A stretch of DNA of 64,000 nt from Mogibacterium sp. (GTDB lineage: Bacteria; Bacillota; Clostridia; Peptostreptococcales; Anaerovoracaceae): NCBI GenBank assembly GCA_017431685.1, contig JAFRKO010000009.1:1-64000 (forward strand), given 5' to 3'. Below, in pieces: positions 48,946-58,053 of the stretch. The translations under genes and the position numbers were made by a program. Each line of letters opens with the position of its first letter. The first letter of the stretch is position 1. Under the pieces are notes generated by a model, which worked only from the letters and a program-made list of their open reading frames with translations, was not told where the DNA came from and made no database searches.

Positions 48946-51738
48946 TTATCTGCCAACGATTTTCTTCTTTACGATGCCTGCTACTCTGGACGGCATGTAT
49001 TTGCCGATACCCAGGAACTTCTGCTCTGCAGGGATCATGTTGGAGAACTTGTCTCCATCAGGCAGACGGTAGAGATGGATAGCGTCGAACTTGCACTGTA
49101 CTGTGCACATTCCGCAGCCGATGCACTTGTTTGTATCAACTACGCTGCGTCCGCACTTGAGGCATCTCTCAGCTTCCTTCTTGATCTGCTCTTCGCTGAA
49201 CTGCTTGATCTCATACTCCATGGTGAGCTTCTTGGCCTCGTCGATCGCTCTGATCTGACGCGGAGGCTTACGGAAGTCAGCTGCAGGAATAACGACATCG
49301 TCTTTGTTAAGAGGAGTAAACTGACGTGTATTTCTGTGGATCATCAGGTGCTGTCCCTTATTCACGAATCTGTGGAGCGATACAGCGCCTTCACGTCCCA
49401 TTGCGAGCGCATCTACTACGAACTTCTGTCCGCTTACAGAGTCGCCGCCTGCGAAAATGTCAGGCTCTGCTGTCTGCAGTGTGACAGGATCTGCAACGAT
49501 CATGCCTCTTGGGCTGAGCTCGACCTTTGTTCCCTCGAACAGCTTGCCGTAATCAGGCTTCTGACCAATGCTGAACAGAACTGTGGAGCAAGCCTGCTCT
49601 GTTGTCTCGCTATCATCGAATGTAGGAGCGAATCTGCCCTCTGCATTCTTGACCGACAGGCACTTTCTGAACTTGATTCCTGCTACCTTGCCGTCCTTTG
49701 TAACGACTTCTGTCTGGCCCCAGCCGTCATGGATAACTATGCCTTCGTTCTTGAGGAATTCCTGATCTTCCTCGCCCATAGGCATCTCGTCATAGGACTC
49801 GAGGCAGTACAGATGAACGCTCTTAGCGCCCTGACGGATAGCTGTACGTGCTACGTCAGCTCCGATGTTTCCGCCGCCGATAACTACTACGTCACCGCTG
49901 AGCTTCTTAGCCTTGCCGAGTGTTACGCTCTTTACATAGTCAACGCCGCCGATAACGCCTTCTGCGTCATCACCAGGGATACCCAGCTTGCCGCATGCCT
50001 GGAGACCGGTTCCTACAAAGAAGCCCTTGAAGCCCTCTTCACGGAGTGACTGGAATGTAACGTCCTTACCTACTTCAACGCTGCATCTGATCTCGACGCC
50101 CATAGCCTTGAGGATCTCGATCTCAGCGTTTACGACCTTCTTGTCGAGTCTGAAGTTAGGAATACCGAGTGTCATCATTCCGCCAGGCATCTCCTGCTTC
50201 TCGAACACTACAGGCTTGTAGCCTTCAATTGCGAGGAAATATGCGCAGCTGAGTCCTGCCGGGCCGGATCCCACGATACCGATCTTTTGTTCGAACGGTT
50301 CTCTCGTTGTGGATACCATTGGAGGTATATATTTATGCTCGTCCTCGAGGTCCTTTGCAGCGATGAATGCCTTGATATCGTCGATAGCAAGCGCCTCATC
50401 AACACTGCCTCTTGTACACTCGAGCTCGCAGTACTTATGGCAGATAGCACCGCAGACTGCAGGGAACGGGTTGTCCCTCTTGATCAGCTTGAGAGCTTCC
50501 TGGTACTCGCCTCTGCTGGCCATATCGATATAGCCCTGAATAGCGATATGCAGCGGGCATGCAGCCTTGCAAGGTGCAGTACCTGTAGGCCATGTCTGGA
50601 TGACGCCGTTCTCATTCTTGTAGTTCCAGTTCCACTTTTCCTCAGGCCATACGTTGTTGGTCGGGAGCTCCTGCTTAGGGTATTCGATCTCGCCGTGCTT
50701 TGTGCAGAGCTTCTGGCCGAGTCTGACAGCGCCTGCAGGGCAGACCTCTACGCACTTGCCGCATGCTACGCACTTCTCAGCATCTACTTCTGAGCGGTAT
50801 GGGGAAGCTGAAAGGTTTGGTGTGTTGAAGAGCTGCGATGTTCTCAGGGCGTTGCAGACGCCTACAGCGCAGTTGCAGATAGCGAAGATCTTATTTGCAC
50901 CGTCGATGTTTGTTACCTGGTGAACATATCCCTTCTCCTCTGCCTTCTCGAGTACTTCGAGAGCTTCTTCATAAGTGATGTCATAGCCCATGCCGGTCTC
51001 TTTGCAGTAGTCAGCGAAGTCACCGAGGCCCATGCACCAGTACTGCATGATGTCTCCGGAACCTTCACCACGCTCTGTCTGCTGCTTACGGCAGGAGCAG
51101 ATGCCGAGGCCGATCTGGCCTTCATACTTTTTGAGCCAGTACGAAATGTGCTCGATGTCGAGTGACTCGCACTCTGCAGGGATAGCCTTCTCTACAGGGA
51201 TTACATGCATTCCGATTCCGGATCCGCCAGGAGCTACCATCTGAGTGATGCCTGCGAGCGGCAGATATGTCATTCTCTCGAAAAAGTCTGCAACCTCAGG
51301 AGTCTCGCACATGATCTGGTCTCTCATTACCATGATCTCTGCGGAGCCCGGTACATACTGGTCGAGTACATATCTTCTCTCATGCTGCGGATTCTTTCCG
51401 TCCTCGTTTTCGTTGTTCCATTCAACGAGACCGTACTGACCAAGAGCTTCGAGTACAGTCTTCAGATGATCATCATCATAGCCTGTAAGCTCTTTCATCT
51501 TAGCCCAGGTTTTCGGCTTGCGCTTGCCCATTACAAGAGCAGTGTCAAGACAATCCTCTGCGATGTCCTTGCCGTATCTCCTGACGACATACTGATAGCC
51601 GCAGTCCATTCCCCAGTATTCAGGAGAATCTACTGAAGGTTTCTCAAGTCCGAGGAGGACCTCTTTACGGTCAGTAATAATCTTTATCAGTTTAAAGATC
51701 TTCTCGTCGTGGCTCAGCTGTTTAGCCTTTTTTGCCAT
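48946..51738 (-). CDS. Multidomain flavin/iron-sulfur oxidoreductase (GltD-like core)
   Basis: 930 residues. N-terminus (to about 120): helical, winged-helix-like. About 170-300: a Cys-rich part (ICSCRKQ, IMQYWCMGL, ICNCAVGVCNALR). About 320-360: ferredoxin motif CVACGKCVEVCPAGAV. About 390-850: a GltD/NfnB-type core with a 4Fe-4S binding start (CKAACPLHIAIQGY, CGAICHKYCELEC), FAD motif GIVGSGPAGLSCAY, NAD(P) motif VVIGGGNIGADVAR and IFAGGDSV. C-terminus: CLKCG and CIGCGMCTVQCKFDAI for another cluster. It could pass electrons between NAD(P)H and a ferredoxin or other carrier. The start at 51738 has GAGAGGG upstream. TetR precedes it. Confidence 0.82.
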   Translation of the reverse strand: MAKKAKQLSHDEKIFKLIKIITDRKEVLLGLEKPSVDSPEYWGMDCGYQYVVRRYGKDIAEDCLDTALVMGKRKPKTWAKMKELTGYDDDHLKTVLEALGQYGLVEWNNENEDGKNPQHERRYVLDQYVPGSAEIMVMRDQIMCETPEVADFFERMTYLPLAGITQMVAPGGSGIGMHVIPVEKAIPAECESLDIEHISYWLKKYEGQIGLGICSCRKQQTERGEGSGDIMQYWCMGLGDFADYCKETGMGYDITYEEALEVLEKAEEKGYVHQVTNIDGANKIFAICNCAVGVCNALRTSQLFNTPNLSASPYRSEVDAEKCVACGKCVEVCPAGAVRLGQKLCTKHGEIEYPKQELPTNNVWPEEKWNWNYKNENGVIQTWPTGTAPCKAACPLHIAIQGYIDMASRGEYQEALKLIKRDNPFPAVCGAICHKYCELECTRGSVDEALAIDDIKAFIAAKDLEDEHKYIPPMVSTTREPFEQKIGIVGSGPAGLSCAYFLAIEGYKPVVFEKQEMPGGMMTLGIPNFRLDKKVVNAEIEILKAMGVEIRCSVEVGKDVTFQSLREEGFKGFFVGTGLQACGKLGIPGDDAEGVIGGVDYVKSVTLGKAKKLSGDVVVIGGGNIGADVARTAIRQGAKSVHLYCLESYDEMPMGEEDQEFLKNEGIVIHDGWGQTEVVTKDGKVAGIKFRKCLSVKNAEGRFAPTFDDSETTEQACSTVLFSIGQKPDYGKLFEGTKVELSPRGMIVADPVTLQTAEPDIFAGGDSVSGQKFVVDALAMGREGAVSLHRFVNKGQHLMIHRNTRQFTPLNKDDVVIPAADFRKPPRQIRAIDEAKKLTMEYEIKQFSEEQIKKEAERCLKCGRSVVDTNKCIGCGMCTVQCKFDAIHLYRLPDGDKFSNMIPAEQKFLGIGKYMPSRVAGIVKKKIVGR

Positions 51739-51828
51739 ACTTTTCCCTCTCTTTCTCTTACAATATCTCTCTATAAAATGCCTTTTCAGCAAGGCCTCTT
51801 ACCTGAGTATAGTAAAGCATGAATGTAT

Positions 51829-52407
51829 CTACTTCACAATGATCCCGTTCACAAGTATATCCGCTACCTGAGACAGCGCCTCTCTGTACGGGATATGATT
51901 CTTTACAAGCACATCTTTCTGGAAGAACTGCTCTACAGTCGCCTGGAACATAGTCTTGAGAATCGGCAATGATACAGGCCTGATGCTGCCTTCTCTAATG
52001 CCTCTCTCAAGCAATAAAGCAACACCTTCCCAGTAATTCTCCCTGCAGATTTTCCAGTGTCTGTACACCGATGGATACTTCTCTTTGAGAACATACAGCT
52101 GCGTCAGATCATTCTGGGTATAACGTTCCGGCACGCGGCCTATAATCGCCGTCAGCTGCTCGGGAATGGTCAGACTTTCATCATTGAGGATCAATCCTTC
52201 TTCGATAAGGGCATCATCAAAGAAACGATCTATAGTCTGCGTCATTATTGATCGCTTATCCTCAAAAACAGTATAAATGGTCTTTTTACTCATACCTAAC
52301 GCATGAGCAAGATCATCCATGGTGAATTTAACGCCCTTTTTGTCAAACTGTCTCGCCGCTTCGTCCAAAATCCGGACGCGTAACTCCTGTGATGTATCTG
52401 TTTTCAT
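51829..52407 (-). CDS. TetR-family transcriptional regulator
   Basis: 192 residues with a standard N-terminal helix-turn-helix (ILDEAARQFDKKGVKFTMDDLAHALGMSKKTIYTVFEDK) shortened here to its key part GMSKKTIYTVF, and a ligand-binding C-terminus. It is 90 bp upstream of the oxidoreductase gene on the same strand and may control that operon. GAGGGG precedes the ATG. Ligand unknown. A region of dyad-like sequence at about 52430-52460 (GGAAAC...GTTTCC) could be an operator. Confidence 0.88.
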   Translation of the reverse strand: MKTDTSQELRVRILDEAARQFDKKGVKFTMDDLAHALGMSKKTIYTVFEDKRSIMTQTIDRFFDDALIEEGLILNDESLTIPEQLTAIIGRVPERYTQNDLTQLYVLKEKYPSVYRHWKICRENYWEGVALLLERGIREGSIRPVSLPILKTMFQATVEQFFQKDVLVKNHIPYREALSQVADILVNGIIVK

Positions 52408-52492
52408 ACTTTAGCCCCTCATCCAATGAGATCGGAAACTTTCAAAATAATTTCCGTTTCCCATTCAAAGTGATTTTATCATTGAAATATAA

Positions 52493-52513
52493 GAGCCGCA
52501 ATAAAAAAGGCTC
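52493..52513. terminator. Possible terminator after the pfkB-type kinase gene
   Basis: A short stem GAGCC/GGCTC with an AT-rich loop; on plus it is followed by CTTTTTAT and on minus by TTATATTT. It is weak as a stem (5 bp). Confidence 0.5.
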
Positions 52514-52581
52514 CTTTTTATATGCTTTTCTATGTATTTTTGGCATCCCCCTGGTAGGGTTATCAAATATATACTTTCCGC

Positions 52582-53529
52582 TTATTCTTTTTTCACATCC
52601 AGTCCGAATTCGGCAGGCAGGAACCTAGGGCAAACATTTTCGTCAGTGACTATTACAGAATTGGCAAGCCTTGTTCCGATAGCACATGACTCTCCCATGT
52701 TTTTACCATACGTAAGGCCAATAGCCACACCTGCGAAGAATGCATCACCGGCTCCAGTAGTATCCCTGACCTCGGTTTTAGGCGCCGGGCAGTGCCCGCA
52801 CTCGCCGTCCATCGAAGCATAAACCGCACCTTTGCTGCCCATAGTGACGACCATGGACGGGATCTGCGCCTGAGTGATCTTTTTCAGAAGTATAGCGCTC
52901 ATATCATCGGGTTCCGTGCCTTCATACTCTTCCGAGAACAGAAGCCCTGCCTCCTCGAGGTTGCATACGAGACAGCTTATTTGTTTCAGAAGGTCCCTGC
53001 GCTCCATCGCGATAGACATGTTGGAGACCGGGGCATACACGTGTTTCCCGTGCTTCTCTGCCAGGGCGATCACTTTCTTAAGAGTAGGTACTTCCACGTC
53101 AAACTCTACAGCGATGCTGTCAGCGTATTTAAAAATCTCATCGCCTTTGTCATCGAGTATATCCGCTATGCGGGAAAGATCCGGGCGCTTGGAGATAGAG
53201 GCCACTACATCACCGCTGTTGTCAAAAACAGCGAGCCATGTTCCCAGTCCTCCTTCAGCGCGTTTTATATATTCTGTATTGACCTTATGCTTTGCAAGCT
53301 TGTCTGATACATCATTGCTTATGCCCTTGGGTTCGAGCACCGTAACGAACGTAGGTCTGAGCTCAACGTTCGCAATGTCTTCAACTACGTTACGCGCTAC
53401 TCCGCCGTGAACCTCAACAACATGTCCTGAATTCCTTCCGCCCGGGATGTACTGGGCATAAGGATATCCTTTTATATCCACGAAGGCCGCGCCAATCACG
53501 ACTATTCCATTATCTTTCTTTTTAGCCAT
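52582..53529 (-). CDS. PfkB-family carbohydrate/nucleoside kinase
   Basis: 315 residues with the PfkB layout: an N-terminal GGVARN motif for substrate binding (VHGGVARNVVEDIANV) and the C-terminal DTTGAGDAFFAGVA with catalytic aspartate. Family enzymes phosphorylate ribose, fructose-6-phosphate, pseudouridine or adenosine. The GGVARNV form and length are closest to PsuK-type or ribokinase-like members, but the substrate cannot be decided. GGAGGG is 7 nt before the start. It is monocistronic in appearance. Confidence 0.85.
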   Translation of the reverse strand: MAKKKDNGIVVIGAAFVDIKGYPYAQYIPGGRNSGHVVEVHGGVARNVVEDIANVELRPTFVTVLEPKGISNDVSDKLAKHKVNTEYIKRAEGGLGTWLAVFDNSGDVVASISKRPDLSRIADILDDKGDEIFKYADSIAVEFDVEVPTLKKVIALAEKHGKHVYAPVSNMSIAMERRDLLKQISCLVCNLEEAGLLFSEEYEGTEPDDMSAILLKKITQAQIPSMVVTMGSKGAVYASMDGECGHCPAPKTEVRDTTGAGDAFFAGVAIGLTYGKNMGESCAIGTRLANSVIVTDENVCPRFLPAEFGLDVKKE

Positions 53530-53583
53530 TTCGTTCCCTCCGCTCTATGCATTGATTTTACTACAAAGCAGGCCATCGTAAAA

Positions 53584-53600
53584 GAGCGGCCGGGCCGCTC
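53584..53600 (-). terminator. Terminator of thiT
   Basis: Stem GAGCGGC/GCCGCTC with a 3-nt loop; on the minus strand it is followed by TTTTACG. It lies about 30 bp beyond the thiT stop. Confidence 0.75.
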
Positions 53601-53631
53601 CTTTTGCAATTATTACATTGATATTTGTATG

Positions 53632-54183
53632 TTATTGCCTTGAAAGCTGTGTTTTCAGGTTCTCGAACATATTCTTTACAGCCGGGATATTTATAATGAT
53701 AATGGTGATCACACCTTCAACAGCAAGATATGTGATATTATACCACAGCGACCATGTGAGAGCGTTGAAGTTCTCCGGTGCATACTCCCCGAAAAATATG
53801 ACTCCGCTGAGCACCGCGCAGATATATCTGCAGAAAACGCCGAGCAGATATCCCTTTGTAAGGCCATTTTTGCGGTTTCTGACAAGGCCCGAAAGTCCCA
53901 TTACGCCAAAAGCGATAATATAGTCAAGTATCATCTGGACAGGATGGATTACATAGCCTCCGAATATAAGGTTAAGCAGTCCGGTGACAGCTCCTCCCAG
54001 AACGCCCCATCTTGTGCCGAGCAGATATCCCAGAGCAATGATAGGCAGGGTTCCTAAAAGTGTTACGGACCCTCCCTGAGGCATAGTGAACAGTTTGATC
54101 TGGTCGAGAATAATCGCCAGTGCAACCATCAGTGCCGTTGTAGTGATTTTTGCGGTATAATTTCTTCCTTTGTTTTTTTCCAT
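53632..54183 (-). CDS. thiT: Thiamine ECF transporter S component
   Basis: 183 residues with six predicted spans, matching ThiT, the substrate-binding membrane subunit of the thiamine energy-coupling-factor importer. It needs the shared EcfA/A'/T module, which is not in the window. Features: GGSVTLLGTLPIIALGY and a periplasm-side tryptophan (LTWSLWYNITYL). A TPP riboswitch in the leader confirms the substrate class. The ATG at 54183 has AAGGAGG 7 nt upstream, enclosed in a hairpin (54191-54213). An earlier in-frame ATG would run through this hairpin and is rejected. Confidence 0.93.
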   Translation of the reverse strand: MEKNKGRNYTAKITTTALMVALAIILDQIKLFTMPQGGSVTLLGTLPIIALGYLLGTRWGVLGGAVTGLLNLIFGGYVIHPVQMILDYIIAFGVMGLSGLVRNRKNGLTKGYLLGVFCRYICAVLSGVIFFGEYAPENFNALTWSLWYNITYLAVEGVITIIIINIPAVKNMFENLKTQLSRQ

Positions 54184-54190
54184 AAAAAAC

Positions 54191-54213
54191 CTCCTTAATG
54201 AATTATTAAGGAG
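54191..54213 (-). promoter_or_regulatory. thiT: Shine-Dalgarno sequestering hairpin of thiT
   Basis: On the minus strand CTCCTTAAT and ATTAAGGAG form a perfect 9-bp stem with a 5-nt loop. The 3' arm contains the ribosome site of thiT, so folding would block initiation. Position between the TPP riboswitch and the start codon suggests it is the expression platform. Confidence 0.75.
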
Positions 54214-54254
54214 AGCGCTGATAACAGAACACAATAAAAAGTTCTTCTTTTTGA

Positions 54255-54340
54255 TTACCTTCCTACGCCGGCATTACCCGGATCAGGTGTAAGGGTCATC
54301 CCTTGCGGGACCTCTCAGCATTCGCTCCCCTGGTGTTTGA
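54255..54340 (-). promoter_or_regulatory. TPP riboswitch
   Basis: Conserved parts of the TPP (thi-box) aptamer are visible on the minus strand: the 5' GGGGAGC block, CTGAGA, ACCCTT, CCTGATCCGG, and the 3' GCGTAGGAA. It sits in the 5' leader of thiT, about 70 nt before the start codon, and would turn off thiamine uptake when thiamine diphosphate is plentiful. Confidence 0.93.
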
Positions 54341-54402
54341 CCACATTAATTATAGGCCGGAAGTCTTTAAATTTCAAGCCGTATCAACGCATGTTGCGAA
54401 TA

Positions 54403-54411
54403 TGATACAAT
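54403..54411 (+). promoter_or_regulatory. Extended -10 promoter of rsuA
   Basis: Plus-strand TGaTACAAT (TACAAT at 54406-54411), about 40 bp before the ATG. No good -35 box at 17 bp. Confidence 0.5.
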
Positions 54412-54449
54412 TATTATGCAAAACAATGATCAGGTGAAAAGAGGTCTGC

Positions 54450-55160
54450 ATGAGACTCGATAAGTACCTTTCGGACATGGGTGCCGGAACCAGAAGTGAA
54501 CTGAAAAAAGAAATACGCAAAAGCGGTGTAAGCATTGACGGCAAGATCATCAAAGATCCCGGTTTCAGCGTAGACACGTCTTCGCATGTGGTCTTCAGAG
54601 GATCCGTTATAGCCTACGAAGAATTCGTATACTACATGCTTAACAAACCTGAGGGCATTATCAGCGCGAGCGAGGATGACAGAGAGCCTACCGTAGTCGA
54701 CCTTATAGACGAGCCGAAACGCAAAGATCTGTTTCCTGTCGGACGCCTTGACCGCGACACCGAAGGCCTTCTTCTGATAACGAACGACGGCGCGCTTTCA
54801 CACCGCCTGCTGTCGCCTAAACATCACGTTGATAAGGTATATTATGCCAGGGTATCCGGTCTTCTGACAGATAGTGACATAGAGCTGTTCCGGGACGGAC
54901 TTGTACTTACCGACGGTCTCGAGTGCCTTCCTGCAGATCTGAAAATACTATCTGTATCTGGAGATGAGTATACTTCTGAAGCTGAGATCACTGTCCGCGA
55001 AGGAAAGTTCCACCAGGTTAAGCGCATGTTCAGCTCCATAGGGGCTGAGGTCATCTATCTTAAGCGCCTCTCGATGGGCCCGCTGACTCTCGATCCCGGT
55101 CTGGCTCCGGGAGAATATCGCCGCCTGACACCAGAGGAGATGTTATCGCTTGATATCTAG
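54450..55160 (+). CDS. Pseudouridine synthase of the RsuA family
   Basis: 236 residues. An S4 RNA-binding domain (MRLDKYLSDMGAGTRSELK) is followed by the RsuA/RluB/E/F catalytic domain with the catalytic aspartate in PVGRLDRDTEGLLL. It isomerises uridine in rRNA (16S U516 for E. coli RsuA). AAGAGG is 5 nt before the start. It stands alone on the plus strand between thiT and the surface protein island. Confidence 0.92.
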   Translation: MRLDKYLSDMGAGTRSELKKEIRKSGVSIDGKIIKDPGFSVDTSSHVVFRGSVIAYEEFVYYMLNKPEGIISASEDDREPTVVDLIDEPKRKDLFPVGRLDRDTEGLLLITNDGALSHRLLSPKHHVDKVYYARVSGLLTDSDIELFRDGLVLTDGLECLPADLKILSVSGDEYTSEAEITVREGKFHQVKRMFSSIGAEVIYLKRLSMGPLTLDPGLAPGEYRRLTPEEMLSLDI

Positions 55161-55175
55161 TTAACGTATTAAAAA

Positions 55176-55200
55176 GGCAGACCGCCCACGACAGTCTGCC
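55176..55200. terminator. Convergent terminator between rsuA and the FN3-type protein gene
   Basis: Stem GGCAGAC/GTCTGCC with an 11-nt loop; on the minus strand it is followed by five T residues. It ends the secreted protein gene at 55225 and perhaps rsuA too. Confidence 0.8.
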
Positions 55201-55224
55201 CGCAATACATTGATTGCTTATCTT

Positions 55225-56223
55225 TTATTTGGAATACTTTATTTTAACAACTTTGGTTTTTGCTCTTGGTTTATCCTCATTGCCATACCACGCGGTTACC
55301 CGGTAATAGTAAGTCTTTCCGCTGGTTACTTCAGTATCGATCCACTCCAGCTCGTTGTCTCCGGTGCATGCAATCACGTCGCCTTCACCACTGCTCGATG
55401 TACTCTTATCTACAAGGTAAAACCCGGCACCTTTATATTTACCCCAGGTTATCTTCACGCCTTTGGATGTGTTTTTAAGAGTTACCGCAAATGGTGGCGC
55501 AGGCTTATATTTTGCTGCTTTTACCTTAGCAGAATACTTGCTGTAAACGGTTTTGCCCTTTTCCTTTTTTGTGAACCGGATTTTATAGTAATAAACTTTG
55601 TTCGCAGCTATTTTCGTATCTGTATACTTTGACTTTGATACGGTTTTGATACGTTTATACTTACCGTTCTTTGAAGTCGCACGATATATCTGAGTCTTAG
55701 CGCCTGCAGGCTTATCCCAGGTCAGAACAGCCTTCTTTTTTGCAGCTCTTTCAACATTCAGAACCGGCTTGATCGTTTTTATAGTTGAAGCCTTTACTTT
55801 GAATTTTCTCGTCGACGATATTTCACGTATAACTCCGCCATCAGGGTTGCTGTCAACCGCGCTGTTTGTTGTTCCGGCAGTTATCGTATATGTTCCGGAA
55901 GTAGTTGGTCTGAATGTTCCAAGGTCATATTCCGTAGTCGTCTCCAAATAGTTATAGCAATTCCAGTATACCTGCTTTCCGTCTTTTTCGATGGAAACCT
56001 GTATCCAGTTGGCTGCGCCAATTACGATAAAACCGGCATAGATCCTTAAAGGGATCTCCTCGTCTACCTTGAAAGTCTCCCCATCTTTAGGGCTGTATAT
56101 ACGCGCATCAGAAGTATAAGTAAGCTCGGACACCGCAAACACCTGTACAGGGAAAGCAGTGAATATCAGGCAGAAGGCCATCACAAATGCTAAAACTGCA
56201 GCAACGGTTTTTCGTTTTGTCAT
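55225..56223 (-). CDS. Secreted protein with fibronectin-type III-like repeats
   Basis: 332 residues. A signal peptide (residues 1-30, AVLAFVMAFCLIFTAFPVQ, cleavage after VFA) is followed by an Ig-like part with Tyr/Thr-rich strands, and then two FN3-like repeats of about 85 residues each (KAVLTWDKPAGAKTQIYRA, GVKITWGKYKGAGFYLV) in a Lys-rich context. It has no cell-wall anchor motif. It is first of three surface-protein genes in the island. AAGGAGG lies 7 nt before the ATG. Role unknown; adhesion or wall association is possible. Confidence 0.78.
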   Translation of the reverse strand: MTKRKTVAAVLAFVMAFCLIFTAFPVQVFAVSELTYTSDARIYSPKDGETFKVDEEIPLRIYAGFIVIGAANWIQVSIEKDGKQVYWNCYNYLETTTEYDLGTFRPTTSGTYTITAGTTNSAVDSNPDGGVIREISSTRKFKVKASTIKTIKPVLNVERAAKKKAVLTWDKPAGAKTQIYRATSKNGKYKRIKTVSKSKYTDTKIAANKVYYYKIRFTKKEKGKTVYSKYSAKVKAAKYKPAPPFAVTLKNTSKGVKITWGKYKGAGFYLVDKSTSSSGEGDVIACTGDNELEWIDTEVTSGKTYYYRVTAWYGNEDKPRAKTKVVKIKYSK

Positions 56224-56341
56224 TACATACCTCCTTCACATACAACGCACTTACAAAAAATATTTTTATCATTTTATCACACATGTATGGAATTGAGTAC
56301 AAGAAGTTAACTCTTTTTTTAAGCATGATAGCAATATTGTG

Positions 56342-56520
56342 TCAGCGGATCATATCGCCCGCGGCAGCGAAGGCCAGAAATTCGACCGCGTATGCCCCTG
56401 CATCTTTCAGGAGTGATGCAATTTCATCAATGGTGCTCCCCATTGTGAAGATATCATCAGTGAGGAGAGCGTATTTGATACAAAAGCATTAAACAATTAA
56501 TTGCCATTTAAAAGTGCACC
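56342..56520 (-). pseudogene. comFC 3'-end fragment, copy 1 (repeat R1)
   Basis: A 179-bp block about 90% identical to 58485-58663. Its minus strand contains a truncated reading frame with LLTDDIFTMGSTIDEIASLL and ending DMIR then a stop, clearly the C-terminus of a ComF-type phosphoribosyltransferase (compare LLIDDIFTTGATIDEIAGIL in the intact comFC at 59869). The PRPP motif has a Met where Thr is expected. It has no start and no zinc-finger half. The shared flank continues to GTGCACC. Confidence 0.85.
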
Positions 56521-56619
56521 AGTGAAACTGTTTATTTATAAGCACAAATCACCCCATCAAGTGATGACGACTCAGTATGTGAAAACAACATGCATTTTTT
56601 CAGATTCACCACACAAAAA

Positions 56620-56646
56620 GGCCACCCTGCTTCATACTAAGTGGCC
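56620..56646 (-). terminator. Terminator of the Ig-like secreted protein gene
   Basis: Stem GGCCAC/GTGGCC with a 15-nt loop; on the minus strand it is followed by TTTTTGTG. The stretch between this and 56896 is AT-rich and holds nothing else I can support. Confidence 0.6.
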
Positions 56647-56895
56647 ACATATCAGTTGTATCATTGTGAATAAAAAGAATAGATATGAATATTATGACTA
56701 TTATTACAGATTCATCTTACACATTATTCTGTCATTCCTATAAATTATTATTAACTTAAAAGCTTCTTCCTAAAGTCATAAATGCTTGGCGAAAATGACA
56801 AAATTTGATTTCTTTGAATAGTATTGAGTGCATTTGTCTTAGCTGTATTGCCAATCCTGGTGCACTTATTGTCGTAATCAATCTTTTTTGCATTA

Positions 56896-57888
56896 TTACT
56901 TTCTCGTATTGTAATAAGTATGATAGTAAGCATTCTTAGAATACTTGAAAGCGCTGTCTTCTACATTCCTTGCTATGAAAGCATCATATGTTTTGCCTTC
57001 AAATATAATCCGGTGATATATATATGCGTCATTCGTTGGTCCTTCAATTTTATATTGATATAATTTACTCTTAAACACCTCATATGTTATTGTTCTGGTC
57101 TTTCCCGGTTTTACAACAATAACTTCTTTTCCAACAAGAGTCCTGGCTTGCGAGTCATTATCATAATACAAAGTAGTGTCATAATCATTTATTAACTTGA
57201 TTGGTTTCTTTCCGAGATTACTGACTTTAAACTTTACTGTAAGTTTTTTCTTGTTGATACTTGTAATATTGATTTTGTAATTTGGCATCCATTTTACTGT
57301 CACCTTTGCTGATATAGTTTTGTGTCCGAATTTTGCGCAAATCCTGCATGTGCCTTCTCCTTTTGGAGTGACTTTACCATTTTTGTTTACTGTAGCAATG
57401 CTTTTATTAGTTGAATAATATGTAGGAGTCAGACCTTCAGGTGCATTCTTAATGGTAAATACATATGGCTTCTCATCAGGCGATAATACGTGTGTTTTGG
57501 ATTCAAAAGACGGTTTTTTTGCAACAGCAACCTTGCATTTTAAGGATTTTATTAATTCATACTTACCGTCATGCTTGCTGTAAATATTTACTTTTACAAC
57601 TGCATTCCCCTTTCCATGCACATAAATGGTGCCAAAATCATCGCCTTTCGACCAATTAACAGTAACTACTTCTTCATTATCACTAGATGCATCTATCTTT
57701 TTTATTTTTTTTAGATCATAATCACCCTTCAGTGTTATTTTCGCTTTTTCTTCCTTCGGATACAGCAGGAGTTGTTTATCACTCAAACTTATCTTTGTTC
57801 CTGATCCATTATCTGTTGCAAAGGAAAAGACAGTAAACACCATGCAAAATACGATACAACTCAACAAAACAGTTATGCTCTTTTTCAT
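56896..57888 (-). CDS. Secreted Ig-like (Big_2-type) protein, AT-rich
   Basis: 330 residues. A signal peptide (VLLSCIVFCMVFTVFSFA) is followed by beta-rich sequence; the middle part (YYSTNKSIATVNKNGKV, TPKGEGTCRICAKF) is a bacterial Ig-like group 2 domain. The C-terminal third has no domain I can name. Base composition is clearly more AT-rich than the neighbours, which suggests recent acquisition. GGGAG lies about 8 nt before the start. No anchor motif. Confidence 0.75.
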   Translation of the reverse strand: MKKSITVLLSCIVFCMVFTVFSFATDNGSGTKISLSDKQLLLYPKEEKAKITLKGDYDLKKIKKIDASSDNEEVVTVNWSKGDDFGTIYVHGKGNAVVKVNIYSKHDGKYELIKSLKCKVAVAKKPSFESKTHVLSPDEKPYVFTIKNAPEGLTPTYYSTNKSIATVNKNGKVTPKGEGTCRICAKFGHKTISAKVTVKWMPNYKINITSINKKKLTVKFKVSNLGKKPIKLINDYDTTLYYDNDSQARTLVGKEVIVVKPGKTRTITYEVFKSKLYQYKIEGPTNDAYIYHRIIFEGKTYDAFIARNVEDSAFKYSKNAYYHTYYNTRK

Positions 57889-58053
57889 TTTGTGCTCCCA
57901 TTAAAACAACAAGTATTTCTTAGACTCGTAATAATAATTCAAATCGAAATAATGATACCATTTTATATTAATAGTCTTTTCAACAAAGTTATTTTTGAAC
58001 ACAAAAAAACAAGGCAGATCTTAAACCTGCCCAAGACACATTACACCTTAATC

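Noticed and set aside
53632..54234. Longer ThiT starting at 54234
   Set aside because: The extra 17 residues are encoded by the anti-Shine-Dalgarno hairpin and leader; the ATG at 54183 has a proper AAGGAGG site.
56751..56933. 60-residue minus-strand frame between the Ig-like gene and R1
   Set aside because: It overlaps the 3' end of the Ig-like gene in another frame, has no ribosome site and lies in AT-rich sequence; I see no support for it.
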